Source: Adhaeribacter radiodurans (GTDB taxonomy: Bacteria; Bacteroidota; Bacteroidia; Cytophagales; Hymenobacteraceae). Taken from it: 64,000 bases of DNA. The notes below the pieces were generated by a model. The model was not told the origin of the DNA. It searched no databases and was given only the letters and a program-made list of their open reading frames with translations. The stretch lies in contig NZ_CP055153.1 of assembly GCF_014075995.1 (NCBI RefSeq), forward strand, positions 4,588,001-4,652,000, read 5' to 3'. Each line of letters begins with the position of its first letter. The stretch's first letter is position 1. This document shows, piece after piece, positions 11,301 through 18,835 of this stretch. Both the position numbers and the translations under genes were made by a program.

Positions 11301-12030
11301 AGCCGGTCCAGTTATAGGGAGTTTGGGCGACCCCGTTTACCTGCCAGTTTAAGGTTGTACTGGTTAAGGAATTAATGCCATAGTTGCCCAAACCCACTTT
11401 TATGGCTTGGCTGCCCGAACTAAAAGGCATTTCGGGAGCGCTTAACTTTACCAACCCGCCGTCGCGCGACAAAGGCGCATAAATCCTGATATTGTCTAAG
11501 GCCCAGTAGTACGAGGCATTACCTGTCCAGCGGAACCGGACTTTGGCATTGGTTACCCCGCCTACTTTCGCCGAAATGTTATACAGTTTGCTTTCGGGGT
11601 TAGCGGTACTATCTACGTAGGTATCCAGCACGCTCCAGGTGGTACCGTTAAATATTTCGAGGGTGCCTTTGCCGTTTTTACCGCCGGCAAAAAAATGGTC
11701 GAAGGTAAGCAGGGTATTGCTACTGATGGAAGCATCGAAAAACTTAGATTCCAGAATTACGTTTTCCGCCCCATCTGCCTGTGAATAATTATCGCTGTCG
11801 AAAATAGCGAAGTTGCCCGTAAACGGATAATTGAGGGTACGGATACCCGGGTTATTAAAGCGCCACTTATCGGCCGCTCCACCTCCCGTGGCATTATTGA
11901 GCCAGCCTGTAGGTGGCGTAGTTTCGGAAGCCGAAGAGAAGTCTTCGTTCAGAATATAAGTCTGACCAAAGCTGCGGCCGGTTATAAGCACAAGAACCCA
12001 CCAGAAGAACAATAAGTAGATTTTTTTCAT
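2338..12030 (-). CDS. Giant T9SS-secreted multidomain beta-helix surface protein
   Basis: A 3230-residue exported protein. Approximate order: signal peptide 1-22; choice-of-anchor-J-like jelly roll 24-185; CARDB-like domain 190-290; parallel beta-helix blocks at about 297-711, 874-1288 and 1450-1865, separated by CARDB-like linkers; a fourth CARDB-like segment near 1900-2010; two PKD domains (WNFGDGD and WNFGDGS) at 2030-2180; Ig-like repeats; an IPT/TIG domain at 2415-2500; a cohesin-like domain at 2675-2805; a CarboxypepD_reg-like segment; a dockerin-like calcium loop (ADVNGSGTVTNQD) near 2910; a second cohesin-like domain at 3010-3130; and a T9SS type A sorting domain (FELKQNYPNPF) at 3140-3230. 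It is probably exported by the type IX system and anchored at or released from the cell surface as an adhesin or carbohydrate-binding scaffold. No catalytic motif is visible. The three helix blocks are almost identical in DNA, so an assembly collapse or expansion should be kept in mind. Confidence 0.92.
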   Translation of the reverse strand: MKKIYLLFFWWVLVLITGRSFGQTYILNEDFSSASETTPPTGWLNNATGGGAADKWRFNNPGIRTLNYPFTGNFAIFDSDNYSQADGAENVILESKFFDASISSNTLLTFDHFFAGGKNGKGTLEIFNGTTWSVLDTYVDSTANPESKLYNISAKVGGVTNAKVRFRWTGNASYYWALDNIRIYAPLSRDGGLVKLSAPEMPFSSGSQAIKVGLGNYGINSLTSTTLNWQVNGVAQTPYNWTGSLAFGKVKDDITLANYNFQQGKAYQLKIWQENPNGQKDLNALNDTIIATLYSSLSGVYTIGGSSPDFKTFTEAVTVLNNAGVVGPVTFKVRNGTYNEQVVIGKVTGASATNKIVFESESGDSTKAVLSYNQENSVLDYTLLVNGGEYLSFKKLGFIRSSNSNIVKIEKSRYTDFANCSFNSGNYYFQAKTISIRESNNITIANSRMLYTYISLQSTSGDVAGCSDIIIRRNRIEGLKPGYYSVYAYGAYAPMNKVFIDSNLITGEINLIHRWSNSAITSNTISDGKIYQYTGGYSTSGNVISNNSIVASAQTGYAINIEGNGVAEISGNKITGVTNANAINLNGAQGTLIANNFVQTQGQGTTYGISLNSSSNVKVVFNSVHTTGTDLSQARAFSVQGNNGNFTVKNNIFANSGGGYAAFIGTALTGTNDLDYNDYYSSGGKLGHYAGTDYTNLSTWGQALKGDANSKAVNPFFKNKTEPHINHIALNNAGTSISGFTKDIDGITRDARKPDIGAKEYIPVAIDAGLDAITSPQSPLSGTTIPVKVLLRNQGLSTLSSATINWQVNGVAQPPINWSGSLASTASEEVTLKTYTFTGAPLFNIKTWTSSPNNQLDPNRYNDTATVQNLVAALSGVYTIGGSSPDFKTFTEAVTVLNNAGVVGPVTFKVRNGTYNEQVVIGKVTGASATNKIVFESESGDSTKAVLSYNQENSVLDYTLLVNGGEYLSFKKLGFIRSSNSNIVKIEKSRYTDFANCSFNSGNYYFQAKTISIRESNNITIANSRMLYTYISLQSTSGDVAGCSDIIIRRNRIEGLKPGYYSVYAYGAYAPMNKVFIDSNLITGEINLIHRWSNSAITSNTISDGKIYQYTGGYSTSGNVISNNSIVASAQTGYAINIEGNGVAEISGNKITGVTNANAINLNGAQGTLIANNFVQTQGQGTTYGISLNSSSNVKVVFNSVHTTGTDLSQARAFSVQGNNGNFTVKNNIFANSGGGYAAFIGTALTGTNDLDYNDYYSSGGKLGHYAGTDYTNLSTWGQALKGDANSKAVNPFFKSKTDLDTNHIALNDAGTPVTNITKDIDSTTRNSSKPDIGAKEYTPIEIDAGLDAIITPTSPLISTSVPVKVLLRNQGLNTLSSATLNWQINKVTQTPVNWSGNLVSGASEEVTLKTHNFSGASIFDIDAWATNPNSQQDLNRYNDTATVQNLVAALSGVYTIGGSSPDFKTFTEAVTVLNNAGVVGPVTFKVRNGTYNEQVVIGKVTGASATNKIVFESESGDSTKAVLSYNQENSVLDYTLLVNGGEYLSFKKLGFIRSSNSNIVKIEKSRYTDFANCSFNSGNYYFQAKTISIRESNNITIANSRMLYTYISLQSTSGDVAGCSDIIIRRNRIEGLKPGYYSVYAYGAYAPMNKVFIDSNLITGEINLIHRWSNSAITSNTISDGKIYQYTGGYSTSGNVISNNSIVASAQTGYAINIEGNGVAEISGNKITGVTNANAINLNGAQGTLIANNFVQTQGQGTTYGISLNSSSNVKVVFNSVHTTGTDLSQARAFSVQGNNGNFTVKNNIFANSGGGYAAYIGAALSGTNDIDYNDYYSSGGKLGHYAGTDYTNLSTWGQALKGDANSKAVNPFFKSKTEFRTYQRNLNGAGIPVAGVLLDIDGEIRNSSAPDIGADEFTVDFGITRLISPALDCDQTSSESVTANIIQFGDIPFTNLKVAYQVNKGPIFTETIPGSINNDIEYTFKESQNLLKEGQYDFKVWLVGIQDDNVSNDTLRVARFKKPSPTVSFNFTTKCAGVAVPFLGTASVSPGTITRYEWNFGDGDSAVVQNPNHIYAQSGTYTVTLKAYSDEGCYSAVSKTVTIIATPEAKFAEVEACINEPLTFTNQSTVSSGSMTYNWNFGDGSTSTEQHPSHTYRASGTYKVQLTVSNTLGCSNTYTQEVKIYSLPTVTLAAFTPVCTEAATFTLAGGLPKGGSYSGTGVKDGQFSASVAGIGTHTITYTYTNENGCTNAATSTIVVKSLPTVSFTGLPTSLCVNAEEVTLSGSPAGGVWVGNGMNANGVFNPATAGVGTHTIEYIYSEAGGCSNKATKTITINEAPENLTASSNSPVTAGASLTLSAATITNAIYAWTGPNNFTATTQKATIENVTSSAAGTYTVTATVNGCSVSATVSVSIQQAVAVSSFSPLSGPVGTVVTIKGSGFTNISSVKFNNTNASYAVKDAQTIVATVPAGSSTGLISVTTPNGTATSNSNFTVLSNTITGSALSVSRLCAGSPVNVPFTTTGSFNGSNIFKVQLSDAKGSFAVPITIGVGNTSPVAAFIPVTTITGTGYRVRVISSNPAVIGTDNGTNLSVQGKLATPVVSANSPVLGGVLKLRVNTVPGATYKWTGPNGFTSTLHNPTINKVTGRAAGMYSVTVLVNGCTSNPGTVQVIIVPVPKAITLVVNTVSGYSNTQVLVPVRVKDLKNIMSIQGSINWNTAVATYVGVESFGLKQMTRRNFGTTQVNTGKLSFSWKSAGSISQSLNDNAILFAVRLKLVGPAGSFTPISVTNKPVKIEVTDKNLNVVEVKTKAGAAIILSEVAVTGTIRSEAGSSISGVTIKATSSKTNLGSKKVTTLSNGNYRFNLSYNQPYVLTPSKKNDVEVTNGVTTLDLVHIQRHISKKQLLNSPYKIIAADVNGSGTVTNQDINLIRAFILGYTKSFPGGRLWRFVRSDFTFASITNPFPFDSARTYSKISSLSNQDFIGMKLGDVTNSWDATNARIQIAGDLNFNLLDLKVLPDTEIRVPVTVKNFRNVSGYQFTLNWDPTVLEFTQVENAAVEGIFGTHSVRDGKLTTAWSVNDNDSLSLADDTQVFQVRFKVIGNGGTKSKIAINSAITGSVAYTGSLKQLNVLNTEALIKVKDFGFELKQNYPNPFRSETTIGFTVPEQQQVTFTIYNALGQVVKRTTGIYPKGEHAIIWKLDDSSGLKVSSGTYFCRMQAGKFSETIQMIVSD
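6434..7680 (-). repeat. Beta-helix repeat block, copy 3 of the protein
   Basis: First of three direct repeats on the plus-strand coordinate, with a period of exactly 1731 bases (577 codons). This copy differs from the other two mainly over a short stretch near 6530-6620. It encodes protein residues of about 1450-1865, starting near SGVYTIGGSSPDF. Identity with the middle copy extends to 7719. Confidence 0.95.
8165..9411 (-). repeat. Beta-helix repeat block, copy 2 of the protein
   Basis: Middle copy of the 1731-base-period repeat, encoding residues of about 874-1288. It reads as essentially identical to the right-hand copy over the whole block, including synonymous positions. The flanking CARDB-like linkers (7720-8164 and 9451-9895) have clearly diverged from each other. 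Confidence 0.95.
9896..11142 (-). repeat. Beta-helix repeat block, copy 1 of the protein
   Basis: Right-hand copy of the repeat, encoding residues of about 297-711. Similarity to the other copies stops at about 11142, just inside the CARDB-like N-terminal domain junction. Confidence 0.95.
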
Positions 12031-13003
12031 ATTTAGTAGTTTGGGTTACCGTAAGGTTATATATGGGTATTAGAATTCAGCAGAAAAGAATTTTCTCTTG
12101 GCTGGTTATTTAATTCTTTAAAATTGAGAACTATCAAAATTGGTTATTACAGGCAATAGTAAGCTCCCTGATGGACCGAATGGCCAACTTTATCCTGGCT
12201 ATTCCAAAGAATGGCAGGTTTATCTTCTGCTTAACAGGTTGACAAGAAAGTTTAAAGGAATTTATTCAGGCGGATTATATTAGTAGTTTTTTCTTCATAG
12301 GCGATTTAAGGTATCAAAAAAACAAACAGTACTTTATACAAGGTCAAACATCTAAGCATCTGGTTAGGGAACTATAACCTCCCCAATTACTTCATTAAAA
12401 TATCACACAAAGGCGGTTTACACCTATTCACCATTTAGGCAATAGTGTATTTATCAACAAAGGTTAGTCTTAAACAAGTTGATTAAATTACTTTATTAAA
12501 AAGCTTACCTTATACATTCCGTCTACAGCTAAATTGTTACCTATTATTTATGATAATTTCATAAATAATTTTCAAATGCAGCTTCAAGGGCTTGCATTCC
12601 AAAATTAATTTCGGTTACGAAAACATAGGAAACCTGAGAGATTATGAAAAAGGCTGGTAAAGCTTTAAATAAACCTATATTATCTTTAATGATAAATATT
12701 AAATAAAGAATTTCCAACTATAATTAAAGCAATACCCTTATTAAATTTATGTTAATTTTTATTTTTATATTTATATAAATAAGCAGTTTAAGAAATTAAA
12801 TGCAGAGAATAAATATAATTATATGAATATAAGTCACTTACTAAAACTTACAATACGTAAAATTTGAATGCTATTAACGTAGGAGGAACTGTTTATTCTA
12901 AAACTTTAAATAAGCTGCATTAGATATAGTATAATTAGTAAAATTTAATTTGTTATAACTACCTACCCCAATTTATCTATTCCAGTAAATACCACTACAT
13001 TGA
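12031..13003. other. Long AT-rich gene-free region upstream of the giant gene
   Basis: Nearly 1 kb of AT-rich DNA between the start of the giant gene and the 3' end of ackA. No open frame has family features and no RNA gene is apparent. It should contain the promoter of the giant gene on the minus strand, but I found no exact TAnnTTTG box. Confidence 0.5.
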
Positions 13004-14200
13004 TTATGTTAGCAGTTCAAAACATTGCTTTGCTATTTCCAGTTCTTCGTTGGTAGGAATAACGAATACTTTCACCGGCGATTCGGAACGGTTAATTTCG
13101 CGTAGTTCCTTTGAGCGAATCAGGTTTCTTTCTTCGTCTAGTTGTATTCCTAAATAGTCCATATCATGGCAAACGCGGGCGCGCACTTCCGGATCGTTTT
13201 CCCCTACACCAGCGGTAAATACAATAGCATCTAAACCGTTTAACACGGCGGCATAAGCCCCAATGTACTTCTTAATCCGGTACGCGTACAGGTCGTAAGC
13301 CAGATTGGCGACCGTATCTCCTTCCTCAATGGCTTTGGTAATATCGCGCATGTCGCTGAAACCGGTTAAGCCCAGCATACCGCTGCGTTTATTTAATAAA
13401 GCATTTACCTGCTCCGGGTCGTAGCCTAATTGGTTTACTAAATGAAAAATTACGGAAGGATCAATATCACCGGAACGGGTTCCCATAATTAAACCGCTTA
13501 AAGGGCCAAAGCCCATGCTGGTATCCAGGGATTGATTGCCTTTAACTGCGGTAATACTACAACCATTTCCCAGGTGAATGGTAATAAGTTTGGCATTGGG
13601 TTTACCTAAATACTGCACCGCTTGCTCGGCTACGTACTTGTGGCTGGTTCCGTGAAATCCATACACCCGGATGCCTAAATCGGTGTAAAATGATTGGGGT
13701 AAGGCGTACCGAAACGCGCGTTCCGGCATGGACTGGTGAAAAGCCGTATCAAAAACAACTACTTGCCGAGCTTTACGGAAGGTTTTTTCGGCTACTTCAA
13801 TGCCCAGGTAATTAGAAGGATTGTGTAAAGGCGCTAATGGAAATAATTTTTTGATTTCGGCTTTTACTTCCGGAGTAATAATGGTAGTAGCAGCAAAAGT
13901 TTCGCCGCCATGTACTACCCGGTGCCCGACCACCTCAATCTCATCGGGATTCTGAATTACTCCTGCTTCGGAGTCAGTTAATAAGCGTTCTACTTCCTGT
14001 AAACCGGCCGCATGATCGGGCAAATCTAAAGTTAAACGAATTACATTTTCCGGAGTGCTGGTAAATACCCGATGGGTAATTTGGCCATCTTCTAAGCCAA
14101 TCCGTTCAATTAAACCACTGCAAATGGGTTGCTCGGAAGGCATTCTAAATAATTGGTATTTAATAGAACTGCTGCCGGCGTTTACAACAAATATGTTCAT
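13004..14200 (-). CDS. ackA: Acetate kinase
   Basis: A 398-residue acetate kinase of full family length. It interconverts acetyl phosphate + ADP and acetate + ATP in the cytoplasm. Diagnostic elements are the N-terminal phosphate loop VNAGSSSIKY, GHRVVHGG, the DTAFHQSMP signature, GFHGTSHKYV, the HLGNGCS adenosine-binding element and the GTRSGDIDP loop. The neighbouring pta on the same strand supplies acetyl phosphate; the two are separated by about 330 bases holding a REP-like element, so separate transcription is possible. The last 109 bases are duplicated at 2052-2160. Confidence 0.98.
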   Translation of the reverse strand: MNIFVVNAGSSSIKYQLFRMPSEQPICSGLIERIGLEDGQITHRVFTSTPENVIRLTLDLPDHAAGLQEVERLLTDSEAGVIQNPDEIEVVGHRVVHGGETFAATTIITPEVKAEIKKLFPLAPLHNPSNYLGIEVAEKTFRKARQVVVFDTAFHQSMPERAFRYALPQSFYTDLGIRVYGFHGTSHKYVAEQAVQYLGKPNAKLITIHLGNGCSITAVKGNQSLDTSMGFGPLSGLIMGTRSGDIDPSVIFHLVNQLGYDPEQVNALLNKRSGMLGLTGFSDMRDITKAIEEGDTVANLAYDLYAYRIKKYIGAYAAVLNGLDAIVFTAGVGENDPEVRARVCHDMDYLGIQLDEERNLIRSKELREINRSESPVKVFVIPTNEELEIAKQCFELLT

Positions 14201-14329
14201 GTAGTTTTTATTACGTAGTAGGTTTAACGTTTTAGGTTATACGCTGCTCAAAGTAGAGCTTACTTTTATTTAAATTTTCTACTTATTGATTAATAATCTT
14301 TCCTATCACGGAACAATAATCTCCCTTAT

Positions 14330-14467
14330 CGCGAGCGTCCACGCTCGTGATGCTTATCGTCCTGTCTCTGGCCGGGAGGAATCTAACTTAGTTACTGTAA
14401 AGGGAAGCCTATCCGTTGGCTCGGCCAGAGGCCTACCACATAATAGACACGAGCGAGGACGCTCGCG
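14330..14467. repeat. REP/BIME-like palindromic element, copy A
   Basis: A 138-base element bounded by GCGAGCGTCCACGCTCGTG-type hairpins in inverted orientation, with an inner inverted pair (TCTGGCCG and CGGCCAGAGGCC). The reverse complement matches copy B at 37525-37665 at both ends, while the centre differs. It sits in the pta-ackA gap. REP-like elements of this shape are usually mobilised in trans by REP-associated tyrosine transposases; none is in the window. Confidence 0.85.
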
Positions 14468-14533
14468 CCAGTTAGGATTACATTCTTCAATCTTCAACCT
14501 TGCAACTTTCTAACTTTTAAACCTGCAACTCCC

Positions 14534-16624
14534 CTACCCCTGGCTTTGAATAGCTGTAATTACCACGGTATTAAAAATATCATCTACGGTGCAGCCACGG
14601 CTTAAATCGTTTACGGGTTTATTTAAGCCTTGCAGCATTGGACCAATGGCTAAAGCGCCGGTTTCGCGTTGCACAGCTTTGTAGGTATTATTACCGGTAT
14701 TTAAATCCGGGAAAATAAGTACGCTGGCCTGGCCGGCCACTTCGGAGTTGGGTAATTTTTGTTTTCCTACCACGGGGTCTACCGCCGCATCGTACTGAAT
14801 GGGTCCTTCTACTTTTAAATCAGGGCGTTTTTGCTTTACAATTTCGGTGGCCCGGCGCACTTTTTCTACTTCTTCGCCCTCGCCGGAAGTACCCGACGAA
14901 TACGAGAGCATGGCAACGCGCGGCTCAATCCCGAACCGCCGACTGCTTTCGGCGGAAGAAATGGCAATTTCGGCTAATTGTTCGGCCGTAGGGTTCGGGT
15001 TTACGGCGCAATCACCGAACACCGATACGCGATCGGGCAAACACATAAAAAATACCGACGACACAATGGAAACACCCGGTTTGGTTTTCACAAATTGCAA
15101 AGCCGGCCGGATGGTGTGCAAAGTGGTATGTACTGCCCCCGAAACCATGCCATCGGCGTGGCCTTTGTACACCATCATAGTACCAAAATACGATACGTCC
15201 GTCATCAGGTCGTAAGCCATTTCCAGCTCCACGTTTTTACTTTTCCGGAGTTCGTATAAAGTCTGCACGTATTCTTCGTAGTATTCCGATTCGGCGGGGT
15301 TAATAATGCGCACCCGGCTCATATCCAGCGGCAAGCCCATCCGTTTTACGGCAGCGGCAATTTCACTTGCGTTGCCCAGAATGGTTAAATCTACAATTTC
15401 CTGGTTAATTAACCGGGTGGCAGCTCTAAGTATGCGATCGTCGTTCCCTTCGGGTAGCACAATGTGTTTTTTCTGGCTTTTGGCCCATTTTACCAATTGG
15501 TACTGAAACATGTGCGGCGTAATGCCTTCGGGGGTAAAGGTGATAATTTTTTGATCGAGGGTGGCCACATCCACGTATTTCTCGAAAGTATCAATGGCCA
15601 GCTCAATTTTTTTGGTATTATCCGGTGTAATCTGCGATTTAATAGCTCCTACTTCGGTGGTAGTCTGGAAAGTACCGGTTTTTACCGCAATAATAGGTAC
15701 TACGGTTTGCAAACCTTCGATTAAGCGCAGAATTGGCTCCTCGGGTTCAGAACCGGCCGTAAGTACAATACCGGCAATACGGGGATAATTAACCGATAAA
15801 TTGGCCTGCAACGCACAAATAATAATATCGCCGCGGTCACCGGGGGTTACTATCAATACATTATCTTTTATGTGCTTTAAAAAATTCGGCACTTGCATGG
15901 CTCCGGTCACGAAATTATCTACCCGGTTGGTGAGTTGCTCTTCGCCGAAAAGTAATTTACCGCCCAGGTTTTCGTAGATTTCCCGCATGGTCGGGTTTTT
16001 CAAACTTTTATCATCCGGAATTACCGTAAAAATTAAATCGGGGGGTAGTTGGCCCTGCAACAGTTCGCGTACATCATCGGCCTGGTCCGGATTTACTTTA
16101 TTGGCAATTACGGCTATAATCTGCAGTTCCCGCGCTTCAAAATTGCGCAAAGTAGTTATCACCGAATTAATTACCTGAGCCGTAGTTTTGCGCTCGCCCG
16201 AAACTACGAGAATTATGGGGATGCCCAGGTTTTTGGCTACCATTACGTTTACATCAAACTCAAAAGCGGTTCCTTCGCCTACAAAGTCCGTTCCCTCTAC
16301 TACCGTGAAATCGTAATTTTCTTCGAACCGTTTAAACTTATTAATAATGGTATCTATAATTTCGCCTTCGTTTTCAGCCTCAATTAAGCGCAATACCTCC
16401 TGCCCGGTAAAAGCATAAGTATCCGAATATTGCACCGGCAGATTAAAATAATTAACAATGGTTTGGATGTGCACGTCTTTCTTCTCCGCGGGGTTCGACT
16501 GAATAATAGGTTTATAGTACCCTATTTTTTGAGCTTTGCCCAGCAGCATATTCACCAAACCTAATGCTACCATCGATTTACCACTGTATGGTTCGGCCGA
16601 GGCAATAAAAATGGTTTTTGTCAT
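14534..16624 (-). CDS. pta: Phosphate acetyltransferase, long form
   Basis: A 696-residue Pta of the long three-part type. There is an N-terminal P-loop dethiobiotin-synthetase-like domain (ASAEPYSGKSMVALGL at residues 7-22), a central DRTGG domain (about 215-320), and a C-terminal PTA/PTB catalytic domain (about 370-690) with VLPEGNDDRILRAA, DGMVSGAVHTT, SYSSGTSG and the final PVNDLSRGC element. It converts acetyl-CoA + phosphate to acetyl phosphate + CoA. It lies upstream of ackA in the same orientation, giving the standard acetate pathway. In other bacteria the N-terminal domains bind allosteric effectors; here that is inferred. Confidence 0.98.
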   Translation of the reverse strand: MTKTIFIASAEPYSGKSMVALGLVNMLLGKAQKIGYYKPIIQSNPAEKKDVHIQTIVNYFNLPVQYSDTYAFTGQEVLRLIEAENEGEIIDTIINKFKRFEENYDFTVVEGTDFVGEGTAFEFDVNVMVAKNLGIPIILVVSGERKTTAQVINSVITTLRNFEARELQIIAVIANKVNPDQADDVRELLQGQLPPDLIFTVIPDDKSLKNPTMREIYENLGGKLLFGEEQLTNRVDNFVTGAMQVPNFLKHIKDNVLIVTPGDRGDIIICALQANLSVNYPRIAGIVLTAGSEPEEPILRLIEGLQTVVPIIAVKTGTFQTTTEVGAIKSQITPDNTKKIELAIDTFEKYVDVATLDQKIITFTPEGITPHMFQYQLVKWAKSQKKHIVLPEGNDDRILRAATRLINQEIVDLTILGNASEIAAAVKRMGLPLDMSRVRIINPAESEYYEEYVQTLYELRKSKNVELEMAYDLMTDVSYFGTMMVYKGHADGMVSGAVHTTLHTIRPALQFVKTKPGVSIVSSVFFMCLPDRVSVFGDCAVNPNPTAEQLAEIAISSAESSRRFGIEPRVAMLSYSSGTSGEGEEVEKVRRATEIVKQKRPDLKVEGPIQYDAAVDPVVGKQKLPNSEVAGQASVLIFPDLNTGNNTYKAVQRETGALAIGPMLQGLNKPVNDLSRGCTVDDIFNTVVITAIQSQG

Positions 16625-16895
16625 AGAGCTGATTGTTTAGAATAATGAAGACATTTTAAGATAAGCCGAGATACTACGCAAATTCTTTTTTAGTTTTCAC
16701 AAAACTAGTTTTCCTGGACTTTCGGGTAAGAAATATTTCAGAATTTACTTTTTCGGATAGTACACCGCCTCGATCCAGGTTTAAAGGAACGAACCGAAAC
16801 CAGGTGGCAAATGTTTTACCTGGCCTGACCACCGCAATAAAGTTTTGCGTAGTACGTATCATCCATAAGCTACCTTTCAGGCTATTTGCTAAGAA

Positions 16896-18065
16896 ATGAC
16901 GCATCCATTTAAAAGTACAATTAACTTGGTTATAAAGTATAAATCATCTGTAATCCGGTATAAATTTATATATTGGGTATTAGTATGCCTTACTCTGGTT
17001 TGCGGCGCGGCCACGCAGCCCACCGTTAAAATGGCCCCTATTGTTTTACGTAATATGCCTCTGCCTTTTACGCCCAAAGAATTTTACATTGCCGAAGTAA
17101 AAGACGAACGCGAAGACCGTAAAGCCGTTGCTTATTTAATTCCGGCTCCGGCCGCTCCTGGCCTACCCTTGGCTACTACTCCCCAACCCATAGATTTACA
17201 AGGCGGCGGTCTGGCCGGCATCCGCGAATTTATTCAGCGTAGCTGGGCGCAAAATAATAAACTACGTCCGTTAATTATTCGCCTGAAAGAATGTAAAGTA
17301 GTAGAAACCCCGAGTGCTACCAAAGGGCGGGTAGATGGCCATATTTCGATTGCTTTGGCCTATGATTACCGACGCGAAGGCAAACCCGTGCATTTAGTAG
17401 AATACCGGGGTGGTGCCCGCTACAGCCGCCCGGCCAATTCGCTTACGGTAATAGAACCAACATTGCGCCAGTCTTTAATTGCGGGAATTCGGTACATAAA
17501 TATTTGGATGGACCAGGAAGCCGGCCGGAATGAAAAACTAGCTACAGGTATTCAGGTAAATTTTACGGATTACGTGCGCAACGCCGAAGATGATACGGTT
17601 TTTTATACGCCTAACCGCCCTTTAAAGTGGAATGACTTTACTGCTACTCCCCGCGGGGGTAAGTACGCCGCCTTGGTTTTCCCGAGTTTTGCCTACCAGG
17701 GCGGCAGCGAAGTAATAAACGGAGTAATTCAGTTAAATTTAACCGTAAAAGTTTACGTAATCCGGAGTTCGTCGTGGGTGAAAGACGCGGCCCGCGATGC
17801 CTATAGCTTAAACCACGAACAACGGCACTTTGATATTGTAAAACTAGTAGCCGAACGCTTTAAGCGCAAAATTCAACCGGATAGTTTAACCCTGGACGAT
17901 TACAACAGCATCGTGCAATACAAATTTATCGAGTCGTTCCGGGAAATGAACAAGATGCAGGAAAAGTACGACGGCGAAACCGGTCATGGGACCAACGCTG
18001 CCATGCAGGAAACCTGGAACAGCCGCATTGATGCGGATTTGCGAAAATACGGCATAAAGCAGTAA
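16896..18065 (+). CDS. DUF922-like putative secreted Zn-protease
   Basis: A 389-residue protein with an N-terminal hydrophobic export segment around residues 25-41 (FIYWVLVCLTLVCGAATQ). The C-terminal half carries the DUF922 hallmarks: a PNRPLKWNDF segment and LNHEQRHFDIVKL, a thermolysin-like HExxH motif followed by FDI. DUF922 is annotated as a predicted secreted zinc protease; activity is unproven for this group. The middle (residues 60-220) has no recognised domain. There is no clear terminator or operon partner on either side. The ATG at 16896 gives a rather long positively charged n-region, so a slightly later start is possible. Confidence 0.75.
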   Translation: MTHPFKSTINLVIKYKSSVIRYKFIYWVLVCLTLVCGAATQPTVKMAPIVLRNMPLPFTPKEFYIAEVKDEREDRKAVAYLIPAPAAPGLPLATTPQPIDLQGGGLAGIREFIQRSWAQNNKLRPLIIRLKECKVVETPSATKGRVDGHISIALAYDYRREGKPVHLVEYRGGARYSRPANSLTVIEPTLRQSLIAGIRYINIWMDQEAGRNEKLATGIQVNFTDYVRNAEDDTVFYTPNRPLKWNDFTATPRGGKYAALVFPSFAYQGGSEVINGVIQLNLTVKVYVIRSSSWVKDAARDAYSLNHEQRHFDIVKLVAERFKRKIQPDSLTLDDYNSIVQYKFIESFREMNKMQEKYDGETGHGTNAAMQETWNSRIDADLRKYGIKQ

Positions 18066-18219
18066 TAACTGTTCCTCATTTAAAGTCCGTTCTGCAATAT
18101 CTTTTAGGTGTATTTTATGGCTGTATCTTAATGGAAATAAATGGGTAATAATGGAGGTGCATTTCGGATTCGGTTGATTTTGGATGGATATATGGAATAA
18201 GGAAGTAAAATATAATGCC

Positions 18220-18244
18220 GATAACCGGAGTTACTCCGTTTATC
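18220..18244. repeat. Short hairpin upstream of the NADAR gene
   Basis: An 11-bp stem with one mismatch (18220-18230 with 18234-18244) and a TTA loop, 28 bases before the next start codon. It could be a weak terminator or a translational control hairpin; there is no T run. Confidence 0.4.
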
Positions 18245-18271
18245 TGTTAGTTAGGGGTAATTGAAAGAAAA

Positions 18272-18820
18272 ATGAAGTATAGTATTGAATGGCTTAAAAG
18301 AACCTTGGAAGAAGGGAAAAGATTTAAATATCTCTACTTCTGGGGTCACCAGTCAAGTAAAAAAGAAATTACAGCTTCTTGTTTTAGCCAGTGGTGGGTT
18401 GCCCCTTTTTCGGTTGATAATGTAATCTACAAAACCGCAGAGCATTGGATGATGGCTCAGAAGGCAAACCTGTTTGGTGACAATGATGCTTTTGAGAAAA
18501 TAGTAAAGGCAAGGACACCTGGTGAAGCCAAAGCCATTGGACGTAAGGTCAAGAACTTCGACGATTCCGTTTGGGAAGAAAAACGCTTTAAAATTGTGGT
18601 CAATGGAAGCCTTCAAAAATTCGGACAGCACCAAGACTTGCAAGAATTCTTAATAAATACCAAAGATAGAATACTGGTAGAGGCAAGTCCTGTTGATAAT
18701 ATATGGGGGATTGGGTTAGCAGCCGACGACAAAAAGTCCGAAAATCCTGAAAATTGGGAAGGACTTAATTTATTAGGATTCGCTCTGATGGAAACAAGGG
18801 ATATTCTAAACAATAACTAA
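18272..18820 (+). CDS. NADAR (YbiA/RibX-like, DUF1768) protein
   Basis: A 182-residue single-domain NADAR protein. Visible family elements are FYFWGHQ-like LYFWGHQ, CFSQWW, the TAEHWMMAQKA helix, ARTPGEAKAIGRKV, the WEEKRFKIV segment and the C-terminal VDNIWGIGL. NADAR proteins act as N-glycosidases, either on riboflavin-pathway intermediates (YbiA/RibX group) or in removing ADP-ribose from guanine; which applies here cannot be told from sequence. It stands alone, followed by an attC-like palindrome, in a stretch that looks acquired. Confidence 0.9.
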   Translation: MKYSIEWLKRTLEEGKRFKYLYFWGHQSSKKEITASCFSQWWVAPFSVDNVIYKTAEHWMMAQKANLFGDNDAFEKIVKARTPGEAKAIGRKVKNFDDSVWEEKRFKIVVNGSLQKFGQHQDLQEFLINTKDRILVEASPVDNIWGIGLAADDKKSENPENWEGLNLLGFALMETRDILNNN

Positions 18821-18835
18821 AAAACAACTTCCCCC

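Noticed and set aside
16674-16904. 76-residue minus-strand open frame upstream of the DUF922 gene
   Set aside because: No family features or export signal, and it overlaps the start of the DUF922 gene on the other strand; probably chance.
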